Shown here piece by piece: positions 1-7,281 of a stretch of DNA of 10,017 nt (positions within the stretch are counted from its first letter, which is position 1; the number at the start of each line of letters is the position of its first letter). The position numbers were made by a program, and so were the translations under genes. Source of the stretch: Lonsdalea britannica (GTDB lineage: Bacteria; Pseudomonadota; Gammaproteobacteria; Enterobacterales; Enterobacteriaceae); the NCBI RefSeq assembly GCF_946477055.1, contig NZ_CAMKXG010000127.1, forward strand, positions 1 to 10,017, read 5' to 3'. The notes below the pieces were generated by a model. The model did no database searches. It worked only from the letters and a program-made list of their open reading frames with translations, and was not told where the DNA came from.

Positions 1-1169
1 TGGTGATTTTCGAAGTCGCCCTCTCCTGCGCGGTACTGTGTATCGGCGCGCTGCTATCGCTGGTTGTCATTCAGGCGTCCAAAATCGATTACGGCGTTCA
101 GATACAGAACATCTGGTCAGCCAAAGTCAGCCTGCCGGACAGAACCTACCCTACCCCGCTCGACAGCTATAATTTCGACAATCGCGTCGTCGCTGAGCTG
201 AAATCTCAACCGTCGGTGGAACAGGCTGGTTTGATCAGCCGTTTGCCCGGCGAATTCACGCCGACCAGCAATGTCGAAATCGAAGGGGCCAGCTATCTGC
301 GTTCCAACCGTAACCAGTACCCGCGCGTCAATGATGTGGTTGCCTATCCGGGCACGCTGGAAGCCCTGGGCGTCAGAGCGGAGACCGGCCGTTTACTGAC
401 GATGAACGATGACAGCCGTTCGCAGAAAGTCGTTGTCGTCACCCGTTCGTTTATCGATCGCTATCTAGCCGACGAGGCGATGCCGATCGGCAAGAAAATT
501 CGATGGGTCGAGGGCGACGATCACGACTGGTACACCCTGGTTGGCATCATTCCCCATATCATTCAAGGACGGCCTTTCGGCCATACTAAAGAGATGCCTA
601 CCGCCTACCGCTCTATGCTGCAAGCGCCGCAGGATCAGATGTCGATTCTCGTCAAAGGGGTGAATCACGAAGATCTCAGCCATATCATTCAGTCGAGCGT
701 CAGCCGCATCGATAGTCAGCTTCCGGCCTATCAGGAGAAAACTTTACAGGAAGTGGTGGGAAGAAATACTGTCGGCTTAAGTTACATATCTATATTATTC
801 AATATGTTTGGAATTATGGCCGTACTGCTTGCCGGCAGCGGTATTTATGGGGTGATGGCAAAGAGCATTCACCAACGTTATGCCGAACTGGGAACGCGGC
901 GCGCACTGGGCGCGACGCCAGCCAACATCCTCTCGCTGATCCTGATGCAGGGATGGTGGCAACTGGCTATCGGTCTGGTGATTAGCCTGCCGGTGATCGC
1001 GGTCGTCACGCCGATGATTCTTAAAATATTCGGCAGTCAGGGCATTGCGTTGACGGCGCTGTTTGTCGCTACGGCACTGCTGATTGCCGTCGTCGTCACC
1101 GTCGCCACGCTGGTTCCGGCAAGACGCGCCATCCAGATACAGCCTATCGATGCGCTAAGACATCAATAA
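1..1169 (+). CDS. MacB/FtsX-type ABC transporter permease, C-terminal half (5' end outside window)
   Basis: This is an inner-membrane permease of the MacB/FtsX family, which works with an ATPase and usually a HlyD-like adaptor to export peptides, lipids or small molecules from the periplasm. The reading frame is open at the left edge. The GTG at position 3 should not be taken as the start, because the first visible residues (IFEVALSC...) match the internal junction of long permeases of about 800 residues, where a second FtsX repeat begins with a membrane helix. Visible in order are one helix (about residues 1-25), a periplasmic domain to about 255, then three helices. A cytoplasmic coupling segment (YAELGTRRALGATPANIL, near 295) and the family C-terminus PARRAIQIQPIDALRHQ follow. 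It ends 25 nt before the response regulator, so the three genes are probably one operon, a common pairing for this transporter type. Substrate unknown. Family call is strong; truncation is due only to the window edge. Confidence 0.92.
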   Translation, partial: VIFEVALSCAVLCIGALLSLVVIQASKIDYGVQIQNIWSAKVSLPDRTYPTPLDSYNFDNRVVAELKSQPSVEQAGLISRLPGEFTPTSNVEIEGASYLRSNRNQYPRVNDVVAYPGTLEALGVRAETGRLLTMNDDSRSQKVVVVTRSFIDRYLADEAMPIGKKIRWVEGDDHDWYTLVGIIPHIIQGRPFGHTKEMPTAYRSMLQAPQDQMSILVKGVNHEDLSHIIQSSVSRIDSQLPAYQEKTLQEVVGRNTVGLSYISILFNMFGIMAVLLAGSGIYGVMAKSIHQRYAELGTRRALGATPANILSLILMQGWWQLAIGLVISLPVIAVVTPMILKIFGSQGIALTALFVATALLIAVVVTVATLVPARRAIQIQPIDALRHQ

Positions 1170-1194
1170 TCAAGCAGGAAAGAGTGAGGGCCTC

Positions 1195-2613
1195 ATGAAG
1201 TCGAGTTACAAGGTATTGGTGGCGGATGATGACATCAGCATCATCAAGACATTGAAACTGATGCTGAAACTGCATCAGTTCGATGTTATCACCGCCACCC
1301 AGATGGATGAGGCGCTCATGCAGGTCCGGGAAGGCAAGCCCGATATCGCGTTACTGGATCTGAATTATCAGCGTGATACCACCTCAGGCAACGAAGGGCT
1401 TGAGCTGATTGCGGACATCAAACGGATTGAGCCCGATTTGCCGATTATCGTCATGACCGGCTGGGGGTCTATCGATATCGCCGTGGACGCGATGAAGAAA
1501 GGGGCCGCCGACTTCATTCAAAAGCCCTGGGATAACGAACGTCTGGTGCAGGCGCTGAATGTGCAGCTGCAACTGGTGGAAGTCCTGAAAAAGCAGCGCT
1601 CGTTGCAGCAGCAAAACGTCCTCCTGCAGCAGCAGCTTCACCCCTGTTTGCAGGATGAACTGGTGGCGCAGTCTCCGTCGATGAAGCAGGTGATGGCGAT
1701 TTTGCAGCAGGTGATCCCAAGTCACGCCAGTATCTTGCTCACCGGTGAAAACGGCACGGGCAAAAGCATGCTGGCCAATTACATTCATCAACATTCAACC
1801 CGCAGCGACGCCAGCTTCGTCTCGGTCAATATGGGCTGTATTCCTGACAGCCTGTTTGAGAGCGAGATGTTCGGCCACGTCAAAGGCGCGTTTACCGACG
1901 CGAAAACCCAGCGCATCGGGCGCTTCGAACTGGCGGACGGCGGCACCCTGTTCCTTGATGAAGTCGGCAATGTGCCCATCAACCAGCAGGCGAAACTGCT
2001 GCGCATGCTGGAAGAGCGCCAGTTTGAAAAAGTCGGGGCCAGTAAAACCCAGTCGGCGGATGTTCGCATTATTTCAGCTACCAATGCCGACCTGGCGACG
2101 ATGATCGACGCCGGCGAATTCCGCAAAGACCTCTACTATCGCCTGAACACGTTCGAAGTCCGCATTCCCGCACTGCGGGAACGAAAAGAGGATATCCCCG
2201 AACTAGTCAAACGGAAGCTGAAAAGCCTGACGGAACGCTACCGCAAACCCACCTTCACCATTACCGAAGAGGCGATGCAGACGCTGCAGAACTACCCCTG
2301 GCCGGGCAATATCCGGGAGCTCAATCACACGCTGGAACGCACCGTGTTGCTCAGCAGCAGCCACGTGCTGGACCCGCATCTTCTGCGGCTCGCCCTGCCA
2401 GTCGATCCGGAAGGTGAACCGCAAAAAACGGGGGAAAACGCGCTGTCTGACACGCCGAGAAGTCAGCCGATCGACTTACTGACGCTGGAAGACATCGAGC
2501 AGGAAACCCTGCAAAAACGCCTCGCGGTGTACAACGGCAACGCCTCTGAAGCGGCCGAGTCGCTGGGGCTGAGCCGCAGCGCCTTTTATCGTCGTCTTAA
2601 AAGGACTGGCTGA
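1195..2613 (+). CDS. Sigma-54-dependent response regulator, NtrC type
   Basis: This is a cytoplasmic transcription activator switched on by phosphorylation, presumably by the kinase encoded 5 nt downstream. The receiver domain (about 5-120) has the acidic pocket D11-D13, phospho-acceptor D55, T88 and K110. The AAA+ domain (about 155-390) has Walker A GENGTGKS (184-191), the sigma-54 contact loop at 231-236, Walker B LFLDE with D255 and E256, and the FRKDLYYRLN segment (309-318). A Fis-type helix-turn-helix closes the protein (about 447-470, SEAAESLGLSRSAFYRRLKR). The contact loop reads GAFTDA rather than the usual GAFTGA. The 472-residue length is normal. The ATG follows a purine-rich stretch (GGAAAGAGTGAGGG). 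MacB-like transporter genes are often paired with this regulator type. It resembles VfmH of Dickeya in context, but orthology is not shown here. Its target promoter is not identifiable in this window. Confidence 0.95.
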   Translation: MKSSYKVLVADDDISIIKTLKLMLKLHQFDVITATQMDEALMQVREGKPDIALLDLNYQRDTTSGNEGLELIADIKRIEPDLPIIVMTGWGSIDIAVDAMKKGAADFIQKPWDNERLVQALNVQLQLVEVLKKQRSLQQQNVLLQQQLHPCLQDELVAQSPSMKQVMAILQQVIPSHASILLTGENGTGKSMLANYIHQHSTRSDASFVSVNMGCIPDSLFESEMFGHVKGAFTDAKTQRIGRFELADGGTLFLDEVGNVPINQQAKLLRMLEERQFEKVGASKTQSADVRIISATNADLATMIDAGEFRKDLYYRLNTFEVRIPALRERKEDIPELVKRKLKSLTERYRKPTFTITEEAMQTLQNYPWPGNIRELNHTLERTVLLSSSHVLDPHLLRLALPVDPEGEPQKTGENALSDTPRSQPIDLLTLEDIEQETLQKRLAVYNGNASEAAESLGLSRSAFYRRLKRTG

Positions 2614-2618
2614 ATTCT

Positions 2619-3929
2619 ATGTTCCGGCACTCACTCGAGTCATTACAGCAACGTCTGCTGATCATCGCCTCGCTTCCCTCTTCGGTGGCGATTATCGTGC
2701 TGATGATTTGGAATGATTACTCCGGATATCTGATCGCCTTAGTGGCGCTGATTTGTCTGACGATCATCGGCTACTGTTCGCTGATGACCCGGCAGGTGCT
2801 CAATTTTCAGCTGACGACGCTGACCAATCTGATCGAAGCCATCACGCATAACGATTTCAGCCTGCGGGGGAAACGTCAGAAAGCCGACAGCGAGCTCAAT
2901 GGCCTGATTGATATGATCAACGGACTCGCCTCCTCCATGCAAAAACAGCGTCTGCACGTCAAACAACAACAGTATCTGGTCCGCAAGGTGCTCAACAATA
3001 TCGACGTCGCCATCGTTGCGCTGAACAGCGATCAGGAGATCGCGTTCGTGAACGAAACCGCCGTTTCCTTGCTCGGCCAGTCGGCCAAAGCGCTGAAAGG
3101 CCTCGCGCTGAATGACCTGTCATTCCGTTCGCTCTTCGAGCTGCCGGCCAACAGCGTCGTGGAGTACCAGTTTCCGAAACGGCGCGGACGCTACAAAATC
3201 ATCCTGGAAAAATATTTCGAAGATGGAAAGAAACAGCAGCTGCTGTTCATCACGGATGTCAGCCAGCTGCTGCGTGAGGAAGAGTACCGCGCATGGCGTA
3301 ACCTGCTGCGCGTCATGAGCCATGAGATCAACAATACGCTGACGCCCATCGCCTCGTTGAGCCAGATGTTATTGTCGGCTGTACCCGACGATGGCAAGGA
3401 GGAGAATCAGGATTTACGAGACGGTCTGGATATCATTAACGAGCGGGCCTTGAATCTGAAAAGCTTCGTGGACAGCTATCGGAAACTCACCTCGCTCCCC
3501 CTCCCCCAGAAAGCGCCGCACAATATCGATTCGCTCATCAGAAAAATTCTCACCTTATTTGAACACCGGAAAACGCACATCATTTCCAGTGAAAGCGTCG
3601 AGGTTAATATCGATGCCGTTCAAATAGAACAGATGCTGATCAACATCTTAAAGAATGCCGATGAAGCCATGTCCTCACCGGAAGGCGCCATTTATCTGAG
3701 CTGGAAAGTCAGGGACAATGAGTTCTGCCTGAAAATCCTCGATGAAGGCTGCGGCATTGGCAACCCGGAAAATATCTTCGTTCCGTTTTACAGCGTGAAG
3801 AAAAACGGGAGCGGCATTGGTTTGATGCTCTCTCGCCAGATTGTCGAATCCCACGGCGGTTATTTCAGCCTGACGAACCGGGAAGATCAGCCAGGCTGTA
3901 AGGTCACCATCAAATTCCCGACGGAATAA
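2619..3929 (+). CDS. Membrane sensor histidine kinase, NtrB/NtrY-like with PAS domain
   Basis: This inner-membrane histidine kinase should phosphorylate the preceding response regulator. Two transmembrane helices lie at about 13-31 and 37-56, separated by only about six residues, so there is essentially no periplasmic sensor domain. A HAMP-like or linker coiled segment (about 57-115) leads to a PAS domain (about 118-215; NNIDVAIVALNSDQEIAFVNE). The kinase core follows: H-box RVMSHEINNTLTP with H235, N-box N346 (KNADEAM), G1 DEGCGIG (375-381) and G2 GSGIG (397-401). The 436-residue length is normal. The start is supported by AAGGA at 2601-2605, about 13 nt upstream and inside the regulator gene's 3' end, which suggests translational coupling. 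The signal is probably sensed in the membrane or by the cytoplasmic PAS domain. Its place beside a MacB-like permease suggests it may monitor the exported compound. It resembles VfmI of Dickeya in context only. Confidence 0.94.
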   Translation: MFRHSLESLQQRLLIIASLPSSVAIIVLMIWNDYSGYLIALVALICLTIIGYCSLMTRQVLNFQLTTLTNLIEAITHNDFSLRGKRQKADSELNGLIDMINGLASSMQKQRLHVKQQQYLVRKVLNNIDVAIVALNSDQEIAFVNETAVSLLGQSAKALKGLALNDLSFRSLFELPANSVVEYQFPKRRGRYKIILEKYFEDGKKQQLLFITDVSQLLREEEYRAWRNLLRVMSHEINNTLTPIASLSQMLLSAVPDDGKEENQDLRDGLDIINERALNLKSFVDSYRKLTSLPLPQKAPHNIDSLIRKILTLFEHRKTHIISSESVEVNIDAVQIEQMLINILKNADEAMSSPEGAIYLSWKVRDNEFCLKILDEGCGIGNPENIFVPFYSVKKNGSGIGLMLSRQIVESHGGYFSLTNREDQPGCKVTIKFPTE

Positions 3930-4006
3930 ACGTTAAGATCACCGGAGTGATGACGTCCCCCAGTCAGCAACGATCTAGCACGGCGTATCCGCGCCTGGCA
4001 TCGCAT

Positions 4007-4034
4007 AAAACGCTCAGCGCTTTTTGCTGATGCG
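4007..4034 (-). terminator. Rho-independent-like terminator of the minus-strand operon
   Basis: Directly after the hydrolase stop codon the minus strand reads CGC-A-TCAGC, a 7-nt A-rich loop, then GCTGAGCG and TTTT. This gives an 8-bp stem (arms 4026-4034 and 4011-4018) with one bulged base, followed by a short T-run (complement of 4007-4010). It sits between converging genes. On the plus strand the same hairpin lacks a following T-run, so it is less convincing as the stop for the kinase operon. A weak ATCAC/GTGAT hairpin at 3938-3951, just after the kinase stop, also has no T-run. The remaining 3930-4006 bases show nothing else I can support. Confidence 0.6.
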
Positions 4035-4035
4035 C

Positions 4036-5001
4036 TTACGGAGCCTGCACAAAATCGGTCACACGTTGGATCAACTGTCGATCCCGCACAATCCCGCGAT
4101 GTCCGCTGCCCTCCGTGATATAGAGTTCACCCGCGCCAGTCGCGCTCAACAAATGAAAAGCCTGCGTCAGCGCGATATTGTGATCGTCCCGATCGTGACA
4201 CACCAGCGTTGGAACGGCGATGCGCGGCCAGCGGGTATAGGAAATCGAGTCCGGTTCATGGCCATAGCGTTCGAGATAAACCCGATTGATCCGCTCAGTG
4301 AGCGCCACCGGCACGCGATGAAAGGCGATGTAGGCCTCCAGCACGCAGGGCAGAGACTCCGGACTACTGAGGATGACCAGTCGCCGACACGGAAATGGCA
4401 GCGTCGCGGCATGCAGCAACGCCGTTCCACCAAACGAATGACCGAGCGCCGCGCAGAAGGCGCCGTATCGCTCGCCCAGCTGACGGATGACCGCCACCAG
4501 ATCGCTAAAAGAACAGCGCTCCCCCTCTGACTCGCCATGAGCGGGTAAATCCGGGGCGATCACCTCGTATCCGGCCTGAGTGAGAGACTCCATGAGCGGG
4601 CGCAACATGACGGCCCGCGCCTCCCAGCCGTGTATCAGTAATACCCGCCGGGCCGGAGACTCAGCCCCGGAGCGATACACGACGACGCGCTGTCCGGCGC
4701 AGATCACCGTATCCTGGCGCAGCGAGCTCAGCCATCGCGCATCGGTTTTCTTGCAGGGCATCCGGTGGGGATGCTCAAACAGATCCAAGGCGTAGGAGGC
4801 CGCTTTGCCGGGCGCGAGCCAACGCAGCAGGTGCAGGTCCAGCCAGCGCAATCGGCGACAGGTCGGCGCATAGTGGCTTTCAGGCACGATCGGATTCTTG
4901 AGCAACAGCGCGGGTCGCCGCTGCCGACGAACCAGAAAGATATGGTAGCGACGGTGCAATATCGCCGTTAGTTTCAGCACCGGCAGAAACAAATCATAGA
5001 G
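4036..5001 (-). CDS. Alpha/beta-fold hydrolase (thioesterase/esterase-like)
   Basis: This is a serine hydrolase of the alpha/beta fold, likely cytoplasmic. With the start chosen here (321 aa) the oxyanion segment is VLLIHGWEARA (H124, G125, W126), the nucleophile elbow is GHSFGG with S189, the acid is most likely D273 (VCHDRDD) and the base is H301 (GSGHRG). About 80 residues precede the first recognisable strand, and their basic, leucine-rich stretch (MLYDLFLPVLKLTAILHRRY) could contact the membrane. The ATG at 5001 overlaps the transporter stop by 8 nt (ATGCTCTATGA), a classic coupling arrangement. An in-frame ATG at 5043 would give 335 aa but has no visible ribosome site. As last gene of an operon with carrier protein and ketosynthase-like genes, it may release a carrier-bound product, or hydrolyse an ester, lactone or amide. 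That role is inference. The fold and catalytic triad are clear from sequence. Confidence 0.88.
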   Translation of the reverse strand, partial: LYDLFLPVLKLTAILHRRYHIFLVRRQRRPALLLKNPIVPESHYAPTCRRLRWLDLHLLRWLAPGKAASYALDLFEHPHRMPCKKTDARWLSSLRQDTVICAGQRVVVYRSGAESPARRVLLIHGWEARAVMLRPLMESLTQAGYEVIAPDLPAHGESEGERCSFSDLVAVIRQLGERYGAFCAALGHSFGGTALLHAATLPFPCRRLVILSSPESLPCVLEAYIAFHRVPVALTERINRVYLERYGHEPDSISYTRWPRIAVPTLVCHDRDDHNIALTQAFHLLSATGAGELYITEGSGHRGIVRDRQLIQRVTDFVQAP

Positions 5002-6346
5002 CATATTGTCGACCCAACCTGCGGCACAACATCCCGTATTCATACGCGAAAATCGCTAAATACAAGACGTTGAAAATCAAGATACTCTTCATCAGCTTCA
5101 GCATCGCCTCCGGCTGCGTTGCCACAAACAGCACGATAGCCACCATCAGGCTTTCCATGATGAACGTGATCAGAAGCACCCGTTTTCCCCTGCCCAGCTG
5201 TTCCAACATCGTCTGAATACTGGCAATCAGCGAGGTGATGAAAAACGTCGGCAGCAGCCAGAACATGATCGCATAGGCGCTCACGCGCACCGCGCCGTCG
5301 ACGGACATCATATCAACCAGCTCAGTCCGGGTGAGATACGCCACCAGCGTCAGACCGGCATACACCAGCGCAATCCCGGTCATTCCCTGACGCAGAAGCC
5401 GACTCAGCTGCGGCGGCGACGTGGTGGCGAGCCGCTGATTGATCCCAATCGCGATAGCCGACCCCAGCGCCACGGCCGGAATGATGAAGAAGGCGCGCAG
5501 CTTCACCACGATAAGAAACCCGCTGGCGTAAGCGGCGCCTAGCTGACTGAGCAGCGGAAACAGCACGGCGGAGCTGGCAAACGCGAACAGCATGGTCAGG
5601 AAAATGGGCACCCCAGCGTCAGCCGTGATGGCACGCAGTCTGGGCAAAAACGCGCGCGGCTGCGGGTCCGCGCGCCCCATCACCGATGTGTATAAAGACA
5701 GTGCCGAGAACGGTAAAACGGCAAGCGCGGCGATCAGATTGGCGTAGATGACCGCCATAAAACCGTTTTGATAATAATGCAGGCTGATAAAGCAGCTGGT
5801 CAGATTGATGATGATAAACAGGCTGACGAACACCATACTGACGGCGGTTTTCCCCTGCCCCCTCAATCCGGCGTTACACAGCTCCAGCATCAACAGCGGT
5901 ATTACCGACAGCAGATAAGCGGGAAGAAAACGGGAGAACAGCGCCGGTTCGTCGTTCGGGTAAATACCCTGCCACCCGGCAGCGCCCCATCGGCTACCGA
6001 GCGCGAGCGCGACCAGCAGCAGGCCGCCGCCGACCGAAAAAATCGCGCTGCTGTGCCAGACCCGGCAGGGAGCCCAGTGCGTGACCGAACGCGCGCTGAA
6101 AATCTGGTTGGTGATCGTCAGCCCTTCCAACAACGCGATGAAGATGAAGTAAAAAGGCTGAAGCATGGACAAGATATAAAGCGCCCGTTGCCCCCCACTC
6201 TGCGTACCCAGTAGCCATATCGGCCCGTTCTGCGACAACGAGACGACGACGGCCGTCAGGATCATCGGCCAGGCCAGAGTCAGGATCTGGCGGATCTCCC
6301 CGCCGGGCGCATCAGCCGCAGCGCCAATCAGCGAAGGCTTTGCCAT
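4994..6346 (-). CDS. MATE-like (MOP superfamily) membrane transporter
   Basis: This 450-residue integral inner-membrane protein has roughly twelve hydrophobic segments. The N-terminal pattern EIRQILTLAWPMILTAVVVSLSQ and the later LCNAGLRGQGKTAVSM segment resemble the two halves of MATE-type cation-coupled drug exporters. Members usually have 430-480 residues. MATE proteins exchange protons or sodium ions for organic substrates; here the likely cargo is the product of the operon, which is inference. The start is supported by AAGGTG about 8 nt upstream of the ATG. The gene overlaps the end of the dehydrogenase-like gene by 19 nt and the start of the hydrolase gene by 8 nt, so it is co-transcribed with both. 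The sequence is divergent from classic NorM, and another MOP branch (polysaccharide or lipid flippase-like) cannot be ruled out. Confidence 0.82.
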   Translation of the reverse strand: MAKPSLIGAAADAPGGEIRQILTLAWPMILTAVVVSLSQNGPIWLLGTQSGGQRALYILSMLQPFYFIFIALLEGLTITNQIFSARSVTHWAPCRVWHSSAIFSVGGGLLLVALALGSRWGAAGWQGIYPNDEPALFSRFLPAYLLSVIPLLMLELCNAGLRGQGKTAVSMVFVSLFIIINLTSCFISLHYYQNGFMAVIYANLIAALAVLPFSALSLYTSVMGRADPQPRAFLPRLRAITADAGVPIFLTMLFAFASSAVLFPLLSQLGAAYASGFLIVVKLRAFFIIPAVALGSAIAIGINQRLATTSPPQLSRLLRQGMTGIALVYAGLTLVAYLTRTELVDMMSVDGAVRVSAYAIMFWLLPTFFITSLIASIQTMLEQLGRGKRVLLITFIMESLMVAIVLFVATQPEAMLKLMKSILIFNVLYLAIFAYEYGMLCRRLGRQYAL

Positions 6347-7020
6347 GCTTCATTCACCTTGTTGCCCGCCGAGGGCGGCGGCGCGCCGGTTTTGCCGAAC
6401 ACGCAGTACACCATCATCGAAAAATGGCTAAGGGTATGGGTATTGCCGAGCAAATAACCGTGTCCCCCCATCAATTTTTCGGCCTGCCCGCTGAGGTGGG
6501 TTATCGCGAGATGCTCCTGCTCCAGATCCTCATAATCCGCCTGTTCCAACCGCACGCTCAGCTGGCCCAGAAGCTGGGTGATCTCCCCGTAGATACTGGC
6601 GAAACTGGCCTTGATCAGCTGATGCCGCGTTGTTTTCTGACCAAAGCTGCTGCGTGCGTTCAAATGCGCGTAGGAGATATCCAGCATGCGGGCGACCACG
6701 CCCAGACGCAGCGCGGCGACAATCAGAGAAAGCCAGTGAGGCGCAGGGCGTGATTCCGTCACCGCGACTTTACGGAGATGCATAAACGACAACACGCGAT
6801 CCGTAGGCAGCGCCGTGCAACCGTCGAGCGCAATGTTCGTTCCCTCCGGGTGGTAGAGAGGCGAAGACGCGTTCGCGGGCAACAGCCCGATCCCATGACA
6901 GGCCAGACCGCCGGGGGCTCCCGCGATCAGAGCGGTGAACTGGGACAACGCATCGACAGGTTCGAGGTGACGACCATACGAGGTGGCTTGGGTGAGGTGT
7001 TCCGCGCTGACTGCCCTCAT
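6328..7020 (-). CDS. Half-length acyl-CoA-dehydrogenase-like protein, probably non-catalytic as a dehydrogenase
   Basis: The C-terminal two-thirds resemble the helical domain of acyl-CoA dehydrogenases: ARMLDISYAHLNARSSFGQKTTRHQLIK (about 110-137, with the conserved R-x-x-F-G) and EKLMGGHGYL (about 181-190, the flavin-contact Gly-Gly motif). Residues 1-95 look like a remnant of the middle beta domain. The protein is 230 residues where the family normally has about 380, and the N-terminal helical domain is missing. No Asp or Glu occurs between G186 and E224, the stretch where the catalytic glutamate of many family members would fall. The gene is not broken by a frameshift here, because its ATG overlaps the carrier protein stop in an ATGA and the carrier gene is intact. 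It may be a reduced partner subunit, a flavin-binding scaffold, or an enzyme with other chemistry. Such dehydrogenase-like proteins can oxidise carrier-bound aminoacyl or acyl groups. Activity here is uncertain. Confidence 0.8.
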   Translation of the reverse strand: MRAVSAEHLTQATSYGRHLEPVDALSQFTALIAGAPGGLACHGIGLLPANASSPLYHPEGTNIALDGCTALPTDRVLSFMHLRKVAVTESRPAPHWLSLIVAALRLGVVARMLDISYAHLNARSSFGQKTTRHQLIKASFASIYGEITQLLGQLSVRLEQADYEDLEQEHLAITHLSGQAEKLMGGHGYLLGNTHTLSHFSMMVYCVFGKTGAPPPSAGNKVNEAWQSLR

Positions 7021-7271
7021 ACCGATTCAGCGCCTTGCCAGGCGTCAAGCCACTCGGCCAACGCGCCCACGCTGGAGAAAGAGTGCTGACTGATTTGATC
7101 GGGGTCGAACATCAGTCCCTCGATGCTGTCCTCAAGCGTCAAAAGAAATTGAACAAAGTTCACGGAGTCCAAATCCAGATCTTCTTCAAAACGCGTACTT
7201 TCCGTCACATCCAGCGACGGCGTTTCGAGAACGTCCTGAAGAGCGTGCTTAATAACGTCTAGAGTTTCCAT
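7017..7271 (-). CDS. Acyl carrier protein (first of two)
   Basis: This 84-residue acidic helical protein carries the phosphopantetheine attachment site at S36 in the motif DLDLDSVNFVQF. The holo-form would carry acyl or aminoacyl intermediates by thioester. Length and acidic composition fit a discrete type II carrier protein. Its ATG is preceded by TAAGGT, with the upstream ketosynthase-like gene's stop codon built into the ribosome site, 8 nt from the start. The stop overlaps the next ATG as ATGA. This tight packing puts it in the same transcript and suggests balanced production with its neighbours. Valine instead of the usual leucine follows the active serine, as in the second carrier protein at 8458. 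It is unlikely to be the housekeeping fatty-acid AcpP, given its context and divergent sequence. Confidence 0.92.
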   Translation of the reverse strand: METLDVIKHALQDVLETPSLDVTESTRFEEDLDLDSVNFVQFLLTLEDSIEGLMFDPDQISQHSFSSVGALAEWLDAWQGAESV

Positions 7272-7281
7272 TTGAATGACC

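Noticed and set aside
3..1169. GTG at position 3 as a true start of a 388-residue permease
   Set aside because: The sequence from this point matches the internal junction of longer MacB/FtsX-type permeases, so the start lies upstream of the window.
1384..1794. 136-residue frame on the minus strand within the response regulator gene
   Set aside because: It is antisense to the receiver and linker region of a well-supported gene, and the His/Leu/Gln-rich product matches no family I recognise.
3938..3951. ATCAC-CGGA-GTGAT hairpin after the kinase stop as terminator of the regulator operon
   Set aside because: The stem is only five pairs, mostly weak, and no T-run follows it.
4024..4530. 168-residue open frame on the plus strand opposite the hydrolase gene
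   Set aside because: It lies antisense to a gene with a clear catalytic triad, begins inside the terminator hairpin, and its product is Arg/His/Gln-rich with no domain pattern, typical of a shadow frame.
6770..7048. 92-residue minus-strand frame overlapping the start of the dehydrogenase-like gene, considered as a missing N-terminal half
   Set aside because: It does not resemble an acyl-CoA dehydrogenase N-terminal domain, and the intact carrier gene directly upstream leaves no room for one.
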